Below, in pieces: positions 35,978 to 47,510 of a stretch of 64,000 bases of DNA (the first letter of the stretch is position 1; each line of letters begins with the position of its first letter). The notes below the pieces were generated by a model that had not been told where the DNA came from, did not search any database, and worked only from the letters and a program-made list of their open reading frames with translations. Origin of the DNA: Stromatinia cepivora (taxonomy: Eukaryota > Ascomycota > Leotiomycetes > Helotiales > Sclerotiniaceae); NCBI GenBank assembly GCA_014898415.1, contig RCTD01000002.1:930001-994000 (forward strand), given 5' to 3'. Position numbers and translations under genes: made by a program.

Positions 35978-37342
35978 TATATTAATAATATGGTTATTCT
36001 ATTTATTCTAATTTATAAAGGGGAATTTGGAGATCTATAGGATATATGGGTTGATGAGATAGGAGTGAAGGATCAGGCTTATTTTGGAGTTTCAAGTAAT
36101 GGATAATCATCGAATGTATTTGGTTTCATCTGGTTTAATAAGGTCTTTCAATGTTATATTCGTTCAAAAATAGGGAAAGGATATTGTTTATTGATTGTAG
36201 ATGATCATTTTAATTATATGAATATAGAATTTATATCGAAATATAATGAATTGAAGATCATTTTATTGATTCTCTTTTCCCACTTTATACATCAACTTCA
36301 ACCTTTTGATATGGACTATTTCCTTCCCCTTTCAACGAATTATAATATAGAACTCAATAATCTAATACACAAAAGCGAAGATATCATTAGAATATCGAAA
36401 TATAACTTTTGAATGATATTTAAGATTATTTAGGCTCAATCTGCTACTACTCATAATATCCTGAAATCTTTCGAAAAAGCCGATATTTATTCTATAAATA
36501 AAAACATTACTATTCACAATATCGAACCAAAACAAACCCCTACATCATTTACATTAATACAATTTATAGGGAATAAAATAAAAACATTATATACAATTAA
36601 AACTCTTCATCATCTCAAATTAGAATTTCGCTTCAAACAGGATCCCGATATCACTCAAAAGCTTTTTAAGATTACATTTACATATACAACTAATACTAAT
36701 ATCCAATTGTATAAAGCAAAAGATCTAAAAGAAACTTTGAAAATCGAAAGAAAAAAAAGAACCCGTTTTAAATATTTAAATCTAATAAAGGAAAAAAACA
36801 AAGGTACTTTTTTATATTCCTTTTTGCAAATCGAAAAAGTTAGAACTTATCAATCGATGAAAACACTAACTATTGAATAGGAGAAGGAAATTAAGAAGCA
36901 AAAGAAAACCGAAAAGAAAATTGAAAAGGAATAAAAGAATAAAACGATTAAAGAAAGAATAGTATAGAAAAAGATCAATCATTAAATTATATATAATACC
37001 AAAGAAAGGATGAAAAAAACTTGGAAATCATTAATATTTTCTATTAAAAGAATATAAATAATTCAAAAACGTTTTCCTATTATAAATCTAATATCCCAAG
37101 AAATTATAAAGGATTATAATATTATAAAGATTGATAAATCAATAATGAAAAAAAGAAAGGGGATATTACATTCAAAAGCTAAGCGATATATCAAGGTTTT
37201 GTCGAAATTGAAAATATAAAGGTTTTTTAATTCTATAGGATAATATTATATCTCTTTATTACTCAAAAAGAATTATAACTTTATATCTTATAATTTATAA
37301 TTAATATCGAATTTTGAAATAATCGTAGTAGGAATATGAAGG

Positions 37343-37384
37343 GCGTGCAAGATGTGGGGTCGTGCACGATGTAGGGAAATCGGT
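37343..37384 (-). repeat. Right terminal inverted repeat of the pogo element
   Basis: It ends CGATGTAGGGAAATCGGT and is followed by TA at 37385-37386, mirroring the left end. Confidence 0.9.
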
Positions 37385-37386
37385 TA

Positions 37387-37757
37387 CCGGCTCGGTGGAT
37401 TCGACCTTCGGGAGTTTATTAGTTGGAAGATCGGCGACATAAAAGCTAGACAAAGATAGGTTCGAATCAATTTCGACCCGAGTCGAAGCACCACAAGATT
37501 CAGGTTGGTAGTCAGAACTCCGTACTGAAAGCCCTTCCTCGGAATAAGAATACGACAAGACACAAGCTCATCCCTTCTAATTCTGACGATAATTTTTCGG
37601 CCGCGATGTAGGCGAAGAGAAAGCGAGAAAGAATTGCGATAGTGAACCTACAGTGAATAAGTGTTAAAGAGCGATGAAACTTGACTACACGTTGGTGCAT
37701 TCGAATGTTATGTTTATTTCCCAATTGCTCGTCCGATATCGTCGAAAGAGTTATCAA
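37387..37757 (-). other. Open frame cut by the transposon, possible host exon
   Basis: On the minus strand a frame open from about 37570 runs into the right TIR. If the transposon and one TA are left out, it continues without a break for about 20 codons on the left side (ending MPALQM, then TAG, near 21840). The junction codon would be GTA. No ATG lies upstream in this frame, so it would have to be an internal exon. A second minus-strand frame (37757-37512) overlaps it. Composition here is like host genes, not like the repeats. I do not recognise a product. Confidence 0.3.
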
Positions 37758-38447
37758 GCTTGACCCACATCATAAAACCAACTCAAACTCTTCTTTACCT
37801 CCATTTCTCAGGCTCTAGCATCGAACGTGTGCTTGAACTTCTTCCCGAGCATCGCATTGATCTTTTTATGAAGATTATAGGCAAAAACATAATCGGTGTG
37901 TATGCCTGTTTACTCAATCAGATTTTGGCTTAAATATTCCTGGTTGTGGTCTTCGGATTAACTGACCCAGCATAATCCCGAGTAGGCTATTCCGCTCTAA
38001 CGTCGCATTTGCCAATACGAACAGCAAATTCTCAAAAAATACATGGGGAACTACTTCCATGCATGATGCATCAAGCAGATATTGTCCCATTACCACGGTT
38101 CAGGGAGTTTCTGCAGATTCCATGCATCGGCTAATAATGGAAATATAGCGGTGAGAATTCAATCCTTGTGTTTTGCATATTTTGATCCTCCGCAATTCAA
38201 TCATTTCATTTCTGAGTGGACCGCTGAAGATTTCTATCATAGAATCAGGATCAAATCCCCTTACAAGGCTTGGGGATTGAATACTGTTTTAGTCACTTTG
38301 CATGCATGCCGAGACTATGATATGGTCACACGGAAATATCACTGCTTGAGCTTGGAGAAGTTTATCTGGGTATAAATCCTTGGATTCCCAGAGCCGTAAT
38401 CATGGGATAGTTGTGTCTCATCGATCAACTGTTACTTAAAGGGCGAA
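37758..38447. other. Upstream region of the prenyltransferase gene
   Basis: No gene is supported. The open frame at 38082-38375 has no family resemblance. This stretch separates the transposon end from the prenyltransferase start by only about 1.06 kb, so it is the likely promoter. Confidence 0.5.
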
Positions 38448-39377
38448 ATGGTTGTTCAACTGGTCTCCGAGTCTTCAAAATTCGATCAATCGCGCTTCCT
38501 AGACGATATTCGGAACCTCTCAGCGGCAATCAAAGCACCATATTCCGAGCCCACAACCATCAAAGTTCTCTCCGTATTTTCCCATTCCTTCCACAACGAT
38601 GTTGTCCTCTGGCGTATAACGGATCGTCCAGGTGATGCTTTAAACTACCGATTTTATTCCCGGAAACCGATAGATACTGTATCCATTGCCTCATCCGCCG
38701 GTCTCCTGTCTCCTGATATTGTCAATACATTAGGGAAGTTAGTTACTTCCTGGAGTTCGTTGTACGATGGGACACCCGAAGAGTCATGCGATTTTGACGC
38801 CGAGAAGGGATTGGTGAAGGCATGGGTTTACATGGGTGGGATGAGACCTCTTGATGATATATTAGGCGCCGAAGGTGTACCCGAAAGTGTGAGACAACAT
38901 GAGGAGAGGTTCAAAGAATTGAGGTTGGAGAAAGTGCGACATGTGGCTGTGGATTACCAAAAACAGACTGTGAATTTATATTTCCGAGCTCAAGGACCTA
39001 TATCTCTACAACAAGCTACGTCATTCAACGCACTAGCTGGTGCGGAACCACCGAGCCAGTCCCAGTTTGTTGAAATGAATGAATTTTTGAACGCGGTGGG
39101 ATATACATTTGCGGTTACAATCAGGATTGATAGCGGGGAAATTGAGAGGGTGGGCTATTACGCGTTGAAATTGCCTGAGAGATCGGCTAAAAAGTGGCCG
39201 GTCATCAATGCACAGTTGGAAAGGTTTGTGCAATTTGCACCTAGCTACGATAGGGAAGAGATGAATGCTGTAGCGTGGAGTTTTGGGGGAGAAAAGAGGT
39301 ATATTAAGTTCGAAAGGAGTTACTGCGGGGAATTGATACCTCTAATTAAGAGCTGGGGCACTACTTTGAGTTCGTGA
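38448..39377 (+). CDS. Aromatic prenyltransferase, CloQ/NphB (ABBA) type
   Basis: A single exon encodes 309 residues, the usual size of CloQ/NphB-type ABBA prenyltransferases, and distinct from the larger DMATS indole prenyltransferases. Family features include the repeated alternation of beta strands with acidic helices, KAWVYMGGMRPLDDIL, VRHVAVDYQKQTVNLYFRAQG, and a C-terminal segment YIKFERSYCGELIPLIKSW. From the literature, fungal members were described in Botryotinia, Sclerotinia, Aspergillus and Microsporum and shown to prenylate 2,7-dihydroxynaphthalene with dimethylallyl diphosphate. They lack the magnesium-binding DDxxD motif, and none is seen here. The natural substrate is uncertain; a naphthol or melanin-pathway compound is a guess. 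The gene is intact and sits 1 kb from a silenced transposon stack. No other biosynthetic gene is nearby. Confidence 0.82.
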   Translation: MVVQLVSESSKFDQSRFLDDIRNLSAAIKAPYSEPTTIKVLSVFSHSFHNDVVLWRITDRPGDALNYRFYSRKPIDTVSIASSAGLLSPDIVNTLGKLVTSWSSLYDGTPEESCDFDAEKGLVKAWVYMGGMRPLDDILGAEGVPESVRQHEERFKELRLEKVRHVAVDYQKQTVNLYFRAQGPISLQQATSFNALAGAEPPSQSQFVEMNEFLNAVGYTFAVTIRIDSGEIERVGYYALKLPERSAKKWPVINAQLERFVQFAPSYDREEMNAVAWSFGGEKRYIKFERSYCGELIPLIKSWGTTLSS

Positions 39378-42300
39378 TGAGAGAATATGGGTATGGGACA
39401 ATGTTCTTGGATATTGGGAAAGGACTACTTAGTAGATACAACGGCGAGACATCTGGCTTGGGAGATGGAAGGTTTGCTAATATGATCTAAACTTTATGCA
39501 GCGATTCTTTGTTGGTATTTCTTCGGTTTCAGAAGCTTGTTTATAAGGATAACATATTATTAATTTTCGTTCAATTACTTTAAGTACTGAGATTGATATG
39601 TTGTGGACATTTGATCGATTGCATAATCATCATCATGATGATTGATTATGTAACCCAATTTTGGTCACGTAAACTCGGACAACTCGGAATTGTTTTGCCA
39701 TATCATATCAACCTCAATCTATCAATTCCATTATTCTACATTCCTCCCAAGTACTGCATAAAACTATAACCACGCAATATGAGCTTTGAGCTACGTGATA
39801 TTGAAATATTCAATTCACAAATCACAATTTCACTCCCTTCTATAGCCATTAATCACCCATCCCTCATTGTCCCACCTCTTTCAAATCCTTCTGCACCTCT
39901 GCAAGCACCCCCAATTCACATCTGCTTGACAATGCCACATGCATTCCCCCGAACCTCTGGGCAGGTTTCCTTGCGCATTCAAAATCATCCACTGCAATAG
40001 CTAATTTGAACATCACCCTGCCCGGAGTCGAGTGTAGTCTATCATGACCTGCTCGGCCTTGACTTAACGCACAGAAAATCATGGATACAAATACCCTAGA
40101 CTTGGATTCCTAGGCTTCCGGGGTAACAATCAATCTGTTGGGTCCACTATTGGGTCTTGGCAAACAAGAGCTTAAAGCTACGTTCATGATTAGTCCCTAG
40201 CGTAAACTTCAAGGAGACAAGAACCGGAGATCACTTGAGGCGGAAAAAATTCACGCACCGAACCTTGATCGCATACACTACTTGTGAATATATGGAAGTG
40301 ATGTGGAGGGGGGGCTGAATGTCTAGAGTTCAATGGATGCAAAAATGCGCAATGGTAGAATGCCTTCTTGTAATCCGCATCGGTGATTTTTTGCACTTGC
40401 TTGAGGTATTGGGTCAAGTGTATTAATCCAATTCAATTTTTCATGCGAGGAGCTCAATGAATTCAGATCAGACTTTGGACGGTTGCTGGTTCATCCGGTG
40501 GGTTGAGGATCCTCCGCGCGGAATTCTTGTTTCGCTTTTGGTCGTCGTTGCTTATGGCCGCACAGTAAAGTTCTCGCGACCTGATCTGTAACAACTTCAC
40601 GGTGAGCCGATTCCTAAACACTTACTTACCCGCATTACAGCTTACCAGACCTGTAATTTACACGGCCATTTGACATGAGTAATACATTGATTTGAACATG
40701 TCCAGCATCATCTTTGAGTAAGGAAACTCATTTCAATTCCTTATTTTCGAGTTACCCTTTGATGATGACAGTGCCATACATCGAGCCATCGTATGATCGG
40801 CACAAATCATCGTCGCAATCTTTGTCGATTGACTGCATCGAGACCTGCAAACAGAAACTATTCGGATCCTAAGCAGAGGGTTTGGGATTCAGAAGCTCCA
40901 CCAAAAGTACTATGTGTTGACGCCCTATGACTAACATTGCATTGTAAAATTCTCCTTTCAGCAAAAGTAGAGATCATAACACGACTTCAATTACTCGGCA
41001 GATATGTAGGAAGATGAGGAGGCTCCTGAAAGAGAGGATTTCGATGCTGAGAATCCTAAAGATGCTGTGTTTAGTGATGTACCACCACACTTGCGTTCTT
41101 CAACATCATCTATGAATATTGAATTGGAATGTTCTGAACTGCTATTACAGCGGAATTGATCAATTCATCTGAGTGCTCTTATCCTAAGAATTTGAACAAC
41201 CATTAATAACTTTGATAGGTTGAAACCGGTGTCCAAACAAAATGTGAACGGTATTTTTTCACTGGCTTTTTTTTAGCGGTGAAACCGACATGTAAAGTTT
41301 GAGACTCATGGAATTCTTAAGGGGCATGAAGATTGACTACAATTGCCACGCAAGCTGATTTAAACTATTACAATGAATATTTGACACAATCATCTCCTTG
41401 GAAAAGTAGACTCCATTCACATTTCGAACCCTGACTTTGCAACTCCGTCCCGAAATACTTTCTGCAGAAATGTCCACAGAAGATTAGTTCAGTGGTGCTG
41501 CTATTCTTTTCATAATGATACTTCGTTGTTGGACTGTATGTCTAGAAAGGTTTTCAGCGTTGCGAATCGGGGACTGCCATGTCCTTGTTTGTCGGTGAGC
41601 AGCGATTTCCCACCACCGTTGATAAACACAAGCATTCTTCTATTTGAGAATATTCTGCAGTAGATCTAAGAGGCGATGAGGTCAAGTCGTTGTCGCGGCG
41701 TGTCTGATCTCCAGTAGCCCCACTTTAGGTGAAAGGAGAAGCAGCTGCCAAAAGACCCCCAAAAAATTGTTTGTCGTATAATTGCTCGACTGGTATCCTT
41801 CTCTTTAAAAATTCCACATGCCGGGGTCCCGAGTTTGTCATTTTATTAAAAGCTTGGTAATTGCAGCGACTGCTTGGGTCAACTATAATCTAACAATCCG
41901 CTAACTCAACACAATGTTCTGCACTTTCAAACCCGGCGCAACACAGTTCTGGCTCCTAAATGATTGCTAGGAATATGCCGAGCCCGGAAAGAGAATTCAA
42001 ACGTTCTCTATCTGCGAAGGAGACCAAATATCCAGTTCCTGACCCCTCACATCGAGAGTCTCGTGTCTCATTGCTACTGCTTCCCTTGTTGTGTAATAAT
42101 CAGGGCGGTCAAAAGTGTAAGTCCGATTTCCGTGAATGATCAAGCAATGCGACGAACCTGTCTCCAAAAACTAAGCAATCGCGATGGGGTTGATTGTATT
42201 CGAGTCGATGCAGCGGAGATTCTGAATCAACTGACCTATCGCGTTGGTGTAAGACGACTCTCGAATGATGCCATGGCAAACGCCTCTGACGAATGTGCTT

Positions 42301-43944
42301 CCACACCTATTGGAAGTGCTTTCTTGACTACATCTCCTAATTGCTATAGCTCTTCAGGTTGCTTGGGCAAATCTATAGCGTCCGATCCGCATAGAAATTC
42401 AAGTCTTTTTGCTACGGCGGCTTCCTCAGTAACCCAGTTTTTAGTCCACTAAGGCCTCGTTAGAAAATCACAAAGCTGTGGCTAAACCCTTTACTTTAAG
42501 AGAATTGTGCGGGTGAATGTGGAATTTTTGGATTCAAGAGGCTCGCCAACTCTTTAATGCCATCGCGTTCGTGCACATCGGCTTCCCCGAATCAGATAGA
42601 AAATTTGGACGAGGATTTATAAATATCTCTGCATCAAGGTCAGTTGATTACCTTTTCTATCAAAATCCAGCTGATTGGCACATATAGCATCAGTCCATAT
42701 GATCCGTTCACGATCCGACAACCATAATATATACTAGGATGCATGCTAGTTTCAAGTGACTTTAAACGAAATATCACCAACAGAAATAGAGTCTCGGTCT
42801 TCCTCGTTGCCCTGGAAGGATAAGGCTTCATAGTTAACTTCCGGGTATATTCCCGATATTGCTTCGGTTCCCACTTGGGAAAGGCGTCGTCGAATCTTTG
42901 GGTTATGCGGCCTTGTGAAAAGCGAAAACAGTCAGATTTTTTGCCCTCGATGGTTGTCCCTTTTGAGTGACTCTAAAAATGTAGAAACTCGAACATGATT
43001 ATCAGAGCTTCCGCTTTTACTTCATCTCAAGGTTTCGTACACATTGCGGACCGAGGGTTGAAGTGCGGAGGAAAACTTCAAGACAGAAAGACTTCTTCCT
43101 GTCCTACCGCGCAAGCAATTTACCATCATCTATATCAGGTATGAGTTGCATGTTCCCTGATTGCTGTGACAAAAGGTGAGAAACAGGATAATTTGCATGA
43201 AAACATGCCCACAACTTGTGTGATGACAACTATCCATGCAACCAAAGAAGGGTACATCTTTTGAATTGCCAGGCGTTTAGATATCTTTCCGGAGAGAAAA
43301 TATTTAGTTACTCCGTTTCTCATATGTTAGGTTAGAATTTTGGTAAAATCTCGGCACCTCCATCACCACCAACGAAAATTTCTGTATACAACGATACAAA
43401 TATGAAACTGACAAACTTATTTGAACACGGATGAGTTGCAGTGCTAATTCGAATTCAGATGCTAGATTTTCGGTGAGGATGAGATGAGGGCTCAAATAGG
43501 AAGTTCGAGATTTTCGCTAATCCAAGGAGTGGAGCCGGAGGAGCACTTCTCTCGACTTTTCAATGCAATATTGATGCGAGAGAAATGATGATACTCCAAT
43601 TCCTTGTGCCCATAAACTTTAGGATCTCTATTCTCTAGTACTACATACTAGAAAAGACTTTCCAGGTCTTTCTCTAAGGGATTTTACATCCACAAGAGTC
43701 TCGGACCTCATTCCTATTGAAAAAGCATCAAGCCTTGCAGGGCAATTACTCTATACCAGTAGCACCAAAACCCCAAATCCCGTACATTAATATCAATACC
43801 CATGAACCACTCATCCAATCTCAAAAAGTACCAACAAATGCAAAGATGTTCAACCCATACTCATTCCTAGTCTAGTTTTCACATCGACCTTCTTCCAGAG
43901 TTTTACGCTATTTTTTGATTGGATATTTTAAGCGAACTCTTTTA
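39378..43944. other. Gene-poor stretch of about 4.5 kb, possibly with a decayed regulator
   Basis: No intact gene is found. Coding-like pieces on the plus strand include KVEIITRLQLLGRYVGR at about 40969 and DEEAPEREDFDAENPKDAV at about 41012 in another frame. A 162-codon frame at 41964-42452 contains ILNQLTYRVGVRRLSNDAM. Together they recall the linker and middle region of zinc-cluster transcription factors, but no Cys cluster is visible and stops separate them. Near 39623 there is a near-perfect palindrome (CATAATCATCATCATGATGATTGATTATG) that could form a hairpin. Confidence 0.35.
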
Positions 43945-43982
43945 GAGGGTCTAGTCGGCTATTTTCTAAATAACGCGTATCA

Positions 43983-44132
43983 TGTGACGAACCCAACGAG
44001 CGTTTAGAGATCAACCTTAGAATTAAAAGCTACAGAGCTAAAGAGAGTGTGCTACGAAGTTATATATATGATCGGCTCGGAGCTTAGTATTGTATTAGCC
44101 TGATTGGATGCGATTACGTGTATTTCGTGACA
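43983..44132 (-). repeat. 3' LTR of copy 4
   Basis: It is 150 bp, starting TGTGACGAACCCAACGAGCG on the plus strand. Confidence 0.88.
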
Positions 44133-45508
44133 TTACCCTCCTCTTCTGAAGAATTCGCCTCGAATTCATTTTAAACGAATGATTTAAGTATAAAATGATC
44201 ACTAATCTTCTTTTGATAAAAATTCCTGATGCACAGATTGCATCACAGTTAATGAATATGTATCCATTGTATTATGTGCTTTCTTCAAGCGATCTTCAAA
44301 ATATCGGCTATTGATTATCTCTTCTAGATTCTTATTATTGTTGTTTTCGGGTTTAGTAGTCAATGTAATAGCCGGAATAGGCTTTTGTTGATCTTGGACT
44401 CTTTGATACGGGTCTAGCGGATATGTTTATATTTAATGAGAGTTATTTTCATATTGTATGTATTTATTTTGTTTGTGCAAAAGAGTTCTTTCAGAAGGAG
44501 AAAACTTAGGCGTTTGTATACGGGGTAGAATCAAGGTATAATCGGGTTTGTCTGATTGAGTATCAAAAGGGTTAAGGATATTAATGATATTAAGGTTGTT
44601 AATGTTTATTGGATTATAATTCCGAGAGTAGGATGGATTCTGCAATATATATAGGACTCTAGATTTATTAGAGTAGAATAATATAAGGAATCCATTTGTT
44701 GTATAAATAGTTAATTATTATATAATCTGAACAAAATCGGGATAGAAATGAGGAAAAGAAAGTTGTTAAGAAAGATGATTTCTAAAAGTAATATTGAATC
44801 TATTATGAAAGGTTGAGATTTTATTCGAATTGGATCAATTCTGATTTTTGGCTTTGTAAAAAGTCCTTTCGAATTTTGTAATATAGATATATAGAGAATT
44901 GATTCTTTATTTGAAAATGAATAACTTATTTTTGGTTTTTTGAATTTTATTTGGATTATTATAAATGTATATAAGTTGATTTAGGATCGTTATATAATCT
45001 AAAGGAATGTTTTGATTAAGAAAAGAAAATTGAGGTAGTATTATAACTTATATATGAAATTCGAGATTGAGATAAATATAATAAAATTGAATTGTAGAAT
45101 TGTTGATCGTAATGCTATCTATTTGTAGTTTCGCTTGAATCGAGAAAAGTCAGGTATCGAACTTTTGAAAGTTATTATTGAATTTTTCAGGATCAAAAAG
45201 AAAGGGTTTCAAACGAAAAGAAGTATAAGCAATAGGAATATATTCGAAAATCAAGAAATGTAAAAACAAGATTTCATTCTATTGATAAATCACTTCGCCA
45301 TGAAATTCTATAATCGTAAGATTTATCGAATCGTAATCTATAACTTAGAAATTAAAGATAAGAAAAAAAACAACATTTTCGAATAATATCAAAAAGATCT
45401 ATATACAAGCGAAAAAGCATAAACGATATGCCTAGACAAGAACAAACGGAGTGTGTATGAATATATACAAATGTTATTCCATTTCTTATCTGGAAAAGCT
45501 TTTAATAA

Positions 45509-45658
45509 TATAACGAATTTAATGAGCGTTTAGAAATCAATCTTAGAATTAAAAGTTACAGAGTTAAAGAGAGTGTATTACGAAGCTATATATATGATCG
45601 ACTCGGAGCTTAATACCGTACTAGCCCGATCGGACGCGATCACGTGTATCTCGTGATA
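45509..45658 (-). repeat. 5' LTR of copy 4
   Basis: It is 150 bp, with plus-strand ends mutated to TATAACGAA and CGTGATA. Confidence 0.85.
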
Positions 45659-46022
45659 TATCAGACCCGCATGAAATTATATTTACATGATAACTTTTTA
45701 AAAATTTAATTTATAAAAAATTAAATAAATAATTTGAAATCAGCTAATCAAGAAGATTTAGAATTTATTTTAATTTATTTTTAGCTATTTTTGATATTGA
45801 ATTATTAATAATATTCATTTTTAATTATAATTTATTATAATTTTTAAATTTTACATCTCTCAATTTTTATTTAAAATAATTGAAAATTTTATAGAAAATT
45901 CTAATGGATTTTAGTTACTATGTATCTCGATTTCAATATTATTCGATAGGAAATGAAATAATATTTTAACTTTTTGATATTTTATGATAAGTTATATGAT
46001 ACACCAAATTTATCCTTCCAGA

Positions 46023-46172
46023 TGTCACGAGATACACGTGATCGCGTCCGATCGGGCTAGTACGGTATTAAGCTCCGAGCCGATCATATATATAGCTTCG
46101 TAGTACACTCTTTTTAACTCTATAGCTTTTAATTCTAAGGTTGATTTCTAAATGCTCATTGGGTTCGTCACA
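46023..46172 (+). repeat. 5' LTR of copy 5
   Basis: It is 150 bp, starting TGTCACGAGATACACGTGAT and ending GGGTTCGTCACA. Confidence 0.9.
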
Positions 46173-46301
46173 TTATTAAAAGCTCTTCCAGATAAGAAAT
46201 GGAATAACATCTGCACATGCTCATGCTCTCTCGCTTGCACATGGATCTTCTTGATATTATTCGAAGGTGTTATCTTTTTTCTTACCCTTAATTTCTAAAC
46301 T

Positions 46302-47210
46302 ATGGATTACGATTCGATAAACCTTGCAATTGCAAAACTTTGTAGCGAAATGATTTATCAACAGAATGAAATCTTGTTTCTACACTCCTTGATTCTCGAA
46401 TACACTTCTATTGCTCATATTCTTTCTCATCCGAAACCCTCTTTCCCTGATCCTGAAAAATTCAGTGGTAATTCTCAAAAGTTCGATACCTGGCTTCCTT
46501 CGATTCGAACGAAACTACAAGTAAACAGTGCTGCGATCAATAACTCTATAGCTCAATTTTATTATATTTATTTCAATCTCGAATCTTATATACAAACTAT
46601 GATACTACCTTAGCTTTCTTCTCTTGATCAAAACATTTCTTTAAATCATATAACGATTTTGGATCAATTTATATATGTTTACAATAATCCAAATAAAGTT
46701 CAAAAAATCAAAGATAAGTTATTTATTCTCAAACAAAGAACCAATTCTCTATATACTTATATTACAAAATTCGAAAGAACTCTTTACAAAACTAAAGGTT
46801 AGAATTAACTCGATTTGAATAAAATCTCAACCTTTCGTAATGGATTCAATGTTACTTTTAAAAATCGTTTTTCTTAATAGTTTTCTCTTTTCTGTTCCTA
46901 CCCTGATTTTGTTCAGATTATACAACAACTAGTTACTCGTATAGCGAATGGATTCTCTGCATTATCCCATTCTAGTGAATCTAAAGCCCTATATATATTA
47001 CAGAATCTATTTTACTTTCGGAATCACGATTCAATGGACATTAGTAATCTTAATGTTATTGATGCCCTTAACTCTTTTGATACTCAATCGAACAAGTTTG
47101 ATCGTATCTTGATTCTATTCTGTATACGAATATCTGAGTTTTCCTTTTCTGAAAGAACTTTTTTGTGCAAGCAAAATAAATATATACAATATAAAAGTAA
47201 CTCTCATTGA
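46302..47210 (+). pseudogene. Gag-like protein of copy 5, interrupted
   Basis: The first 103 codons (46302-46613) are open. They contain FPDPEKFSGNSQKFDTWLPS followed by IRTKLQVN, the opening of retrotransposon capsid proteins. After a TAG at 46611-46613 the same frame continues with ILDQFIYVYNNPNKVQKIKD and LYTYITKFERTLYKTKG, then further stops. This again is the gag pattern of short helices with a conserved F-x-R-T-L. No zinc knuckle (CCHC) is seen. No protease, integrase or polymerase follows before the 3' LTR. Confidence 0.7.
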
Positions 47211-47510
47211 ATACGAATCTGTCTGTTAAACCCACATCAAAGAGTTCGAAATCGATAAGAATTTGTTCCAGTTATTATATTGATTATTGAGTCCGAAAGT
47301 AATGATAATAAGGATCTAGGAGAGATGATTAATAATCGATATTTTGAAGATCGTTTGGAGAAGGCATATAGTATAATGGATATATATTTATTGGTTGTAA
47401 TGCAATCTGTATATTAAGAATTTTTATCAAAAGAAGATTAATGATTATTTTGTATTTAAATTATTCGTTTAAAATGAATTCGAAGTGAACTCTTCAAAAG
47501 GGGGGGGTAA

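Larger units (their letters stand above)
21966..36930 (+). pseudogene. Degenerate pogo-type transposase in three pieces
   Basis: The pieces are 21966-22130, 23812-24357 and 35983 to about 36930. The first has a psq-type helix-turn-helix (INRSMLFRCYRGK near its end). The second continues in the same frame after the retrotransposon. It carries NRYLRYIDNLYMK and, in another frame, NWNKKGFMIGLGRTMKR, the IYN-DEKGF region of this transposase family with the catalytic Asp changed. The third has SSNVFGFIWFNKVF, LLIVDDHFNYMNIEFISKY (the DGH-S-H segment, degraded) and HQLQPFDMDYFLPL (the QPLDVGVFGPLK segment). A basic C-terminal tail follows. Many in-frame TAA and TGA codons and at least one frame change make it non-functional. 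Family assignment rests on the order and spacing of these motifs. Confidence 0.8.
21895..37384 (+). mobile_element. pogo-type DNA transposon, expanded by nested retrotransposons
   Basis: The outer ends are 42-bp terminal inverted repeats (21895-21936 and 37343-37384) flanked by TA on both sides (21893-21894 and 37385-37386), the target duplication of the Tc1/mariner/pogo superfamily. Removing the two first-level insertions with their duplications leaves about 2.18 kb, a normal size for a fungal pogo element. The transposase relic reads left to right and resumes on the far side of each insertion. The Botrytis element Flipper belongs to the same superfamily; identity with it cannot be tested here. 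The element is dead: the transposase contains many TAA and TGA codons at positions expected for mutated Gln, Arg and Trp codons. Confidence 0.85.
43983..45658 (-). mobile_element. Gag-only LTR retrotransposon, copy 4
   Basis: It is 1676 bp with LTRs at 43983-44132 and 45509-45658 and perfect duplication TATCA (43978-43982 and 45659-45663). The gag start position is ATA and the frame is closed. It lies just inside the left end of the MITE-like element. Confidence 0.9.
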
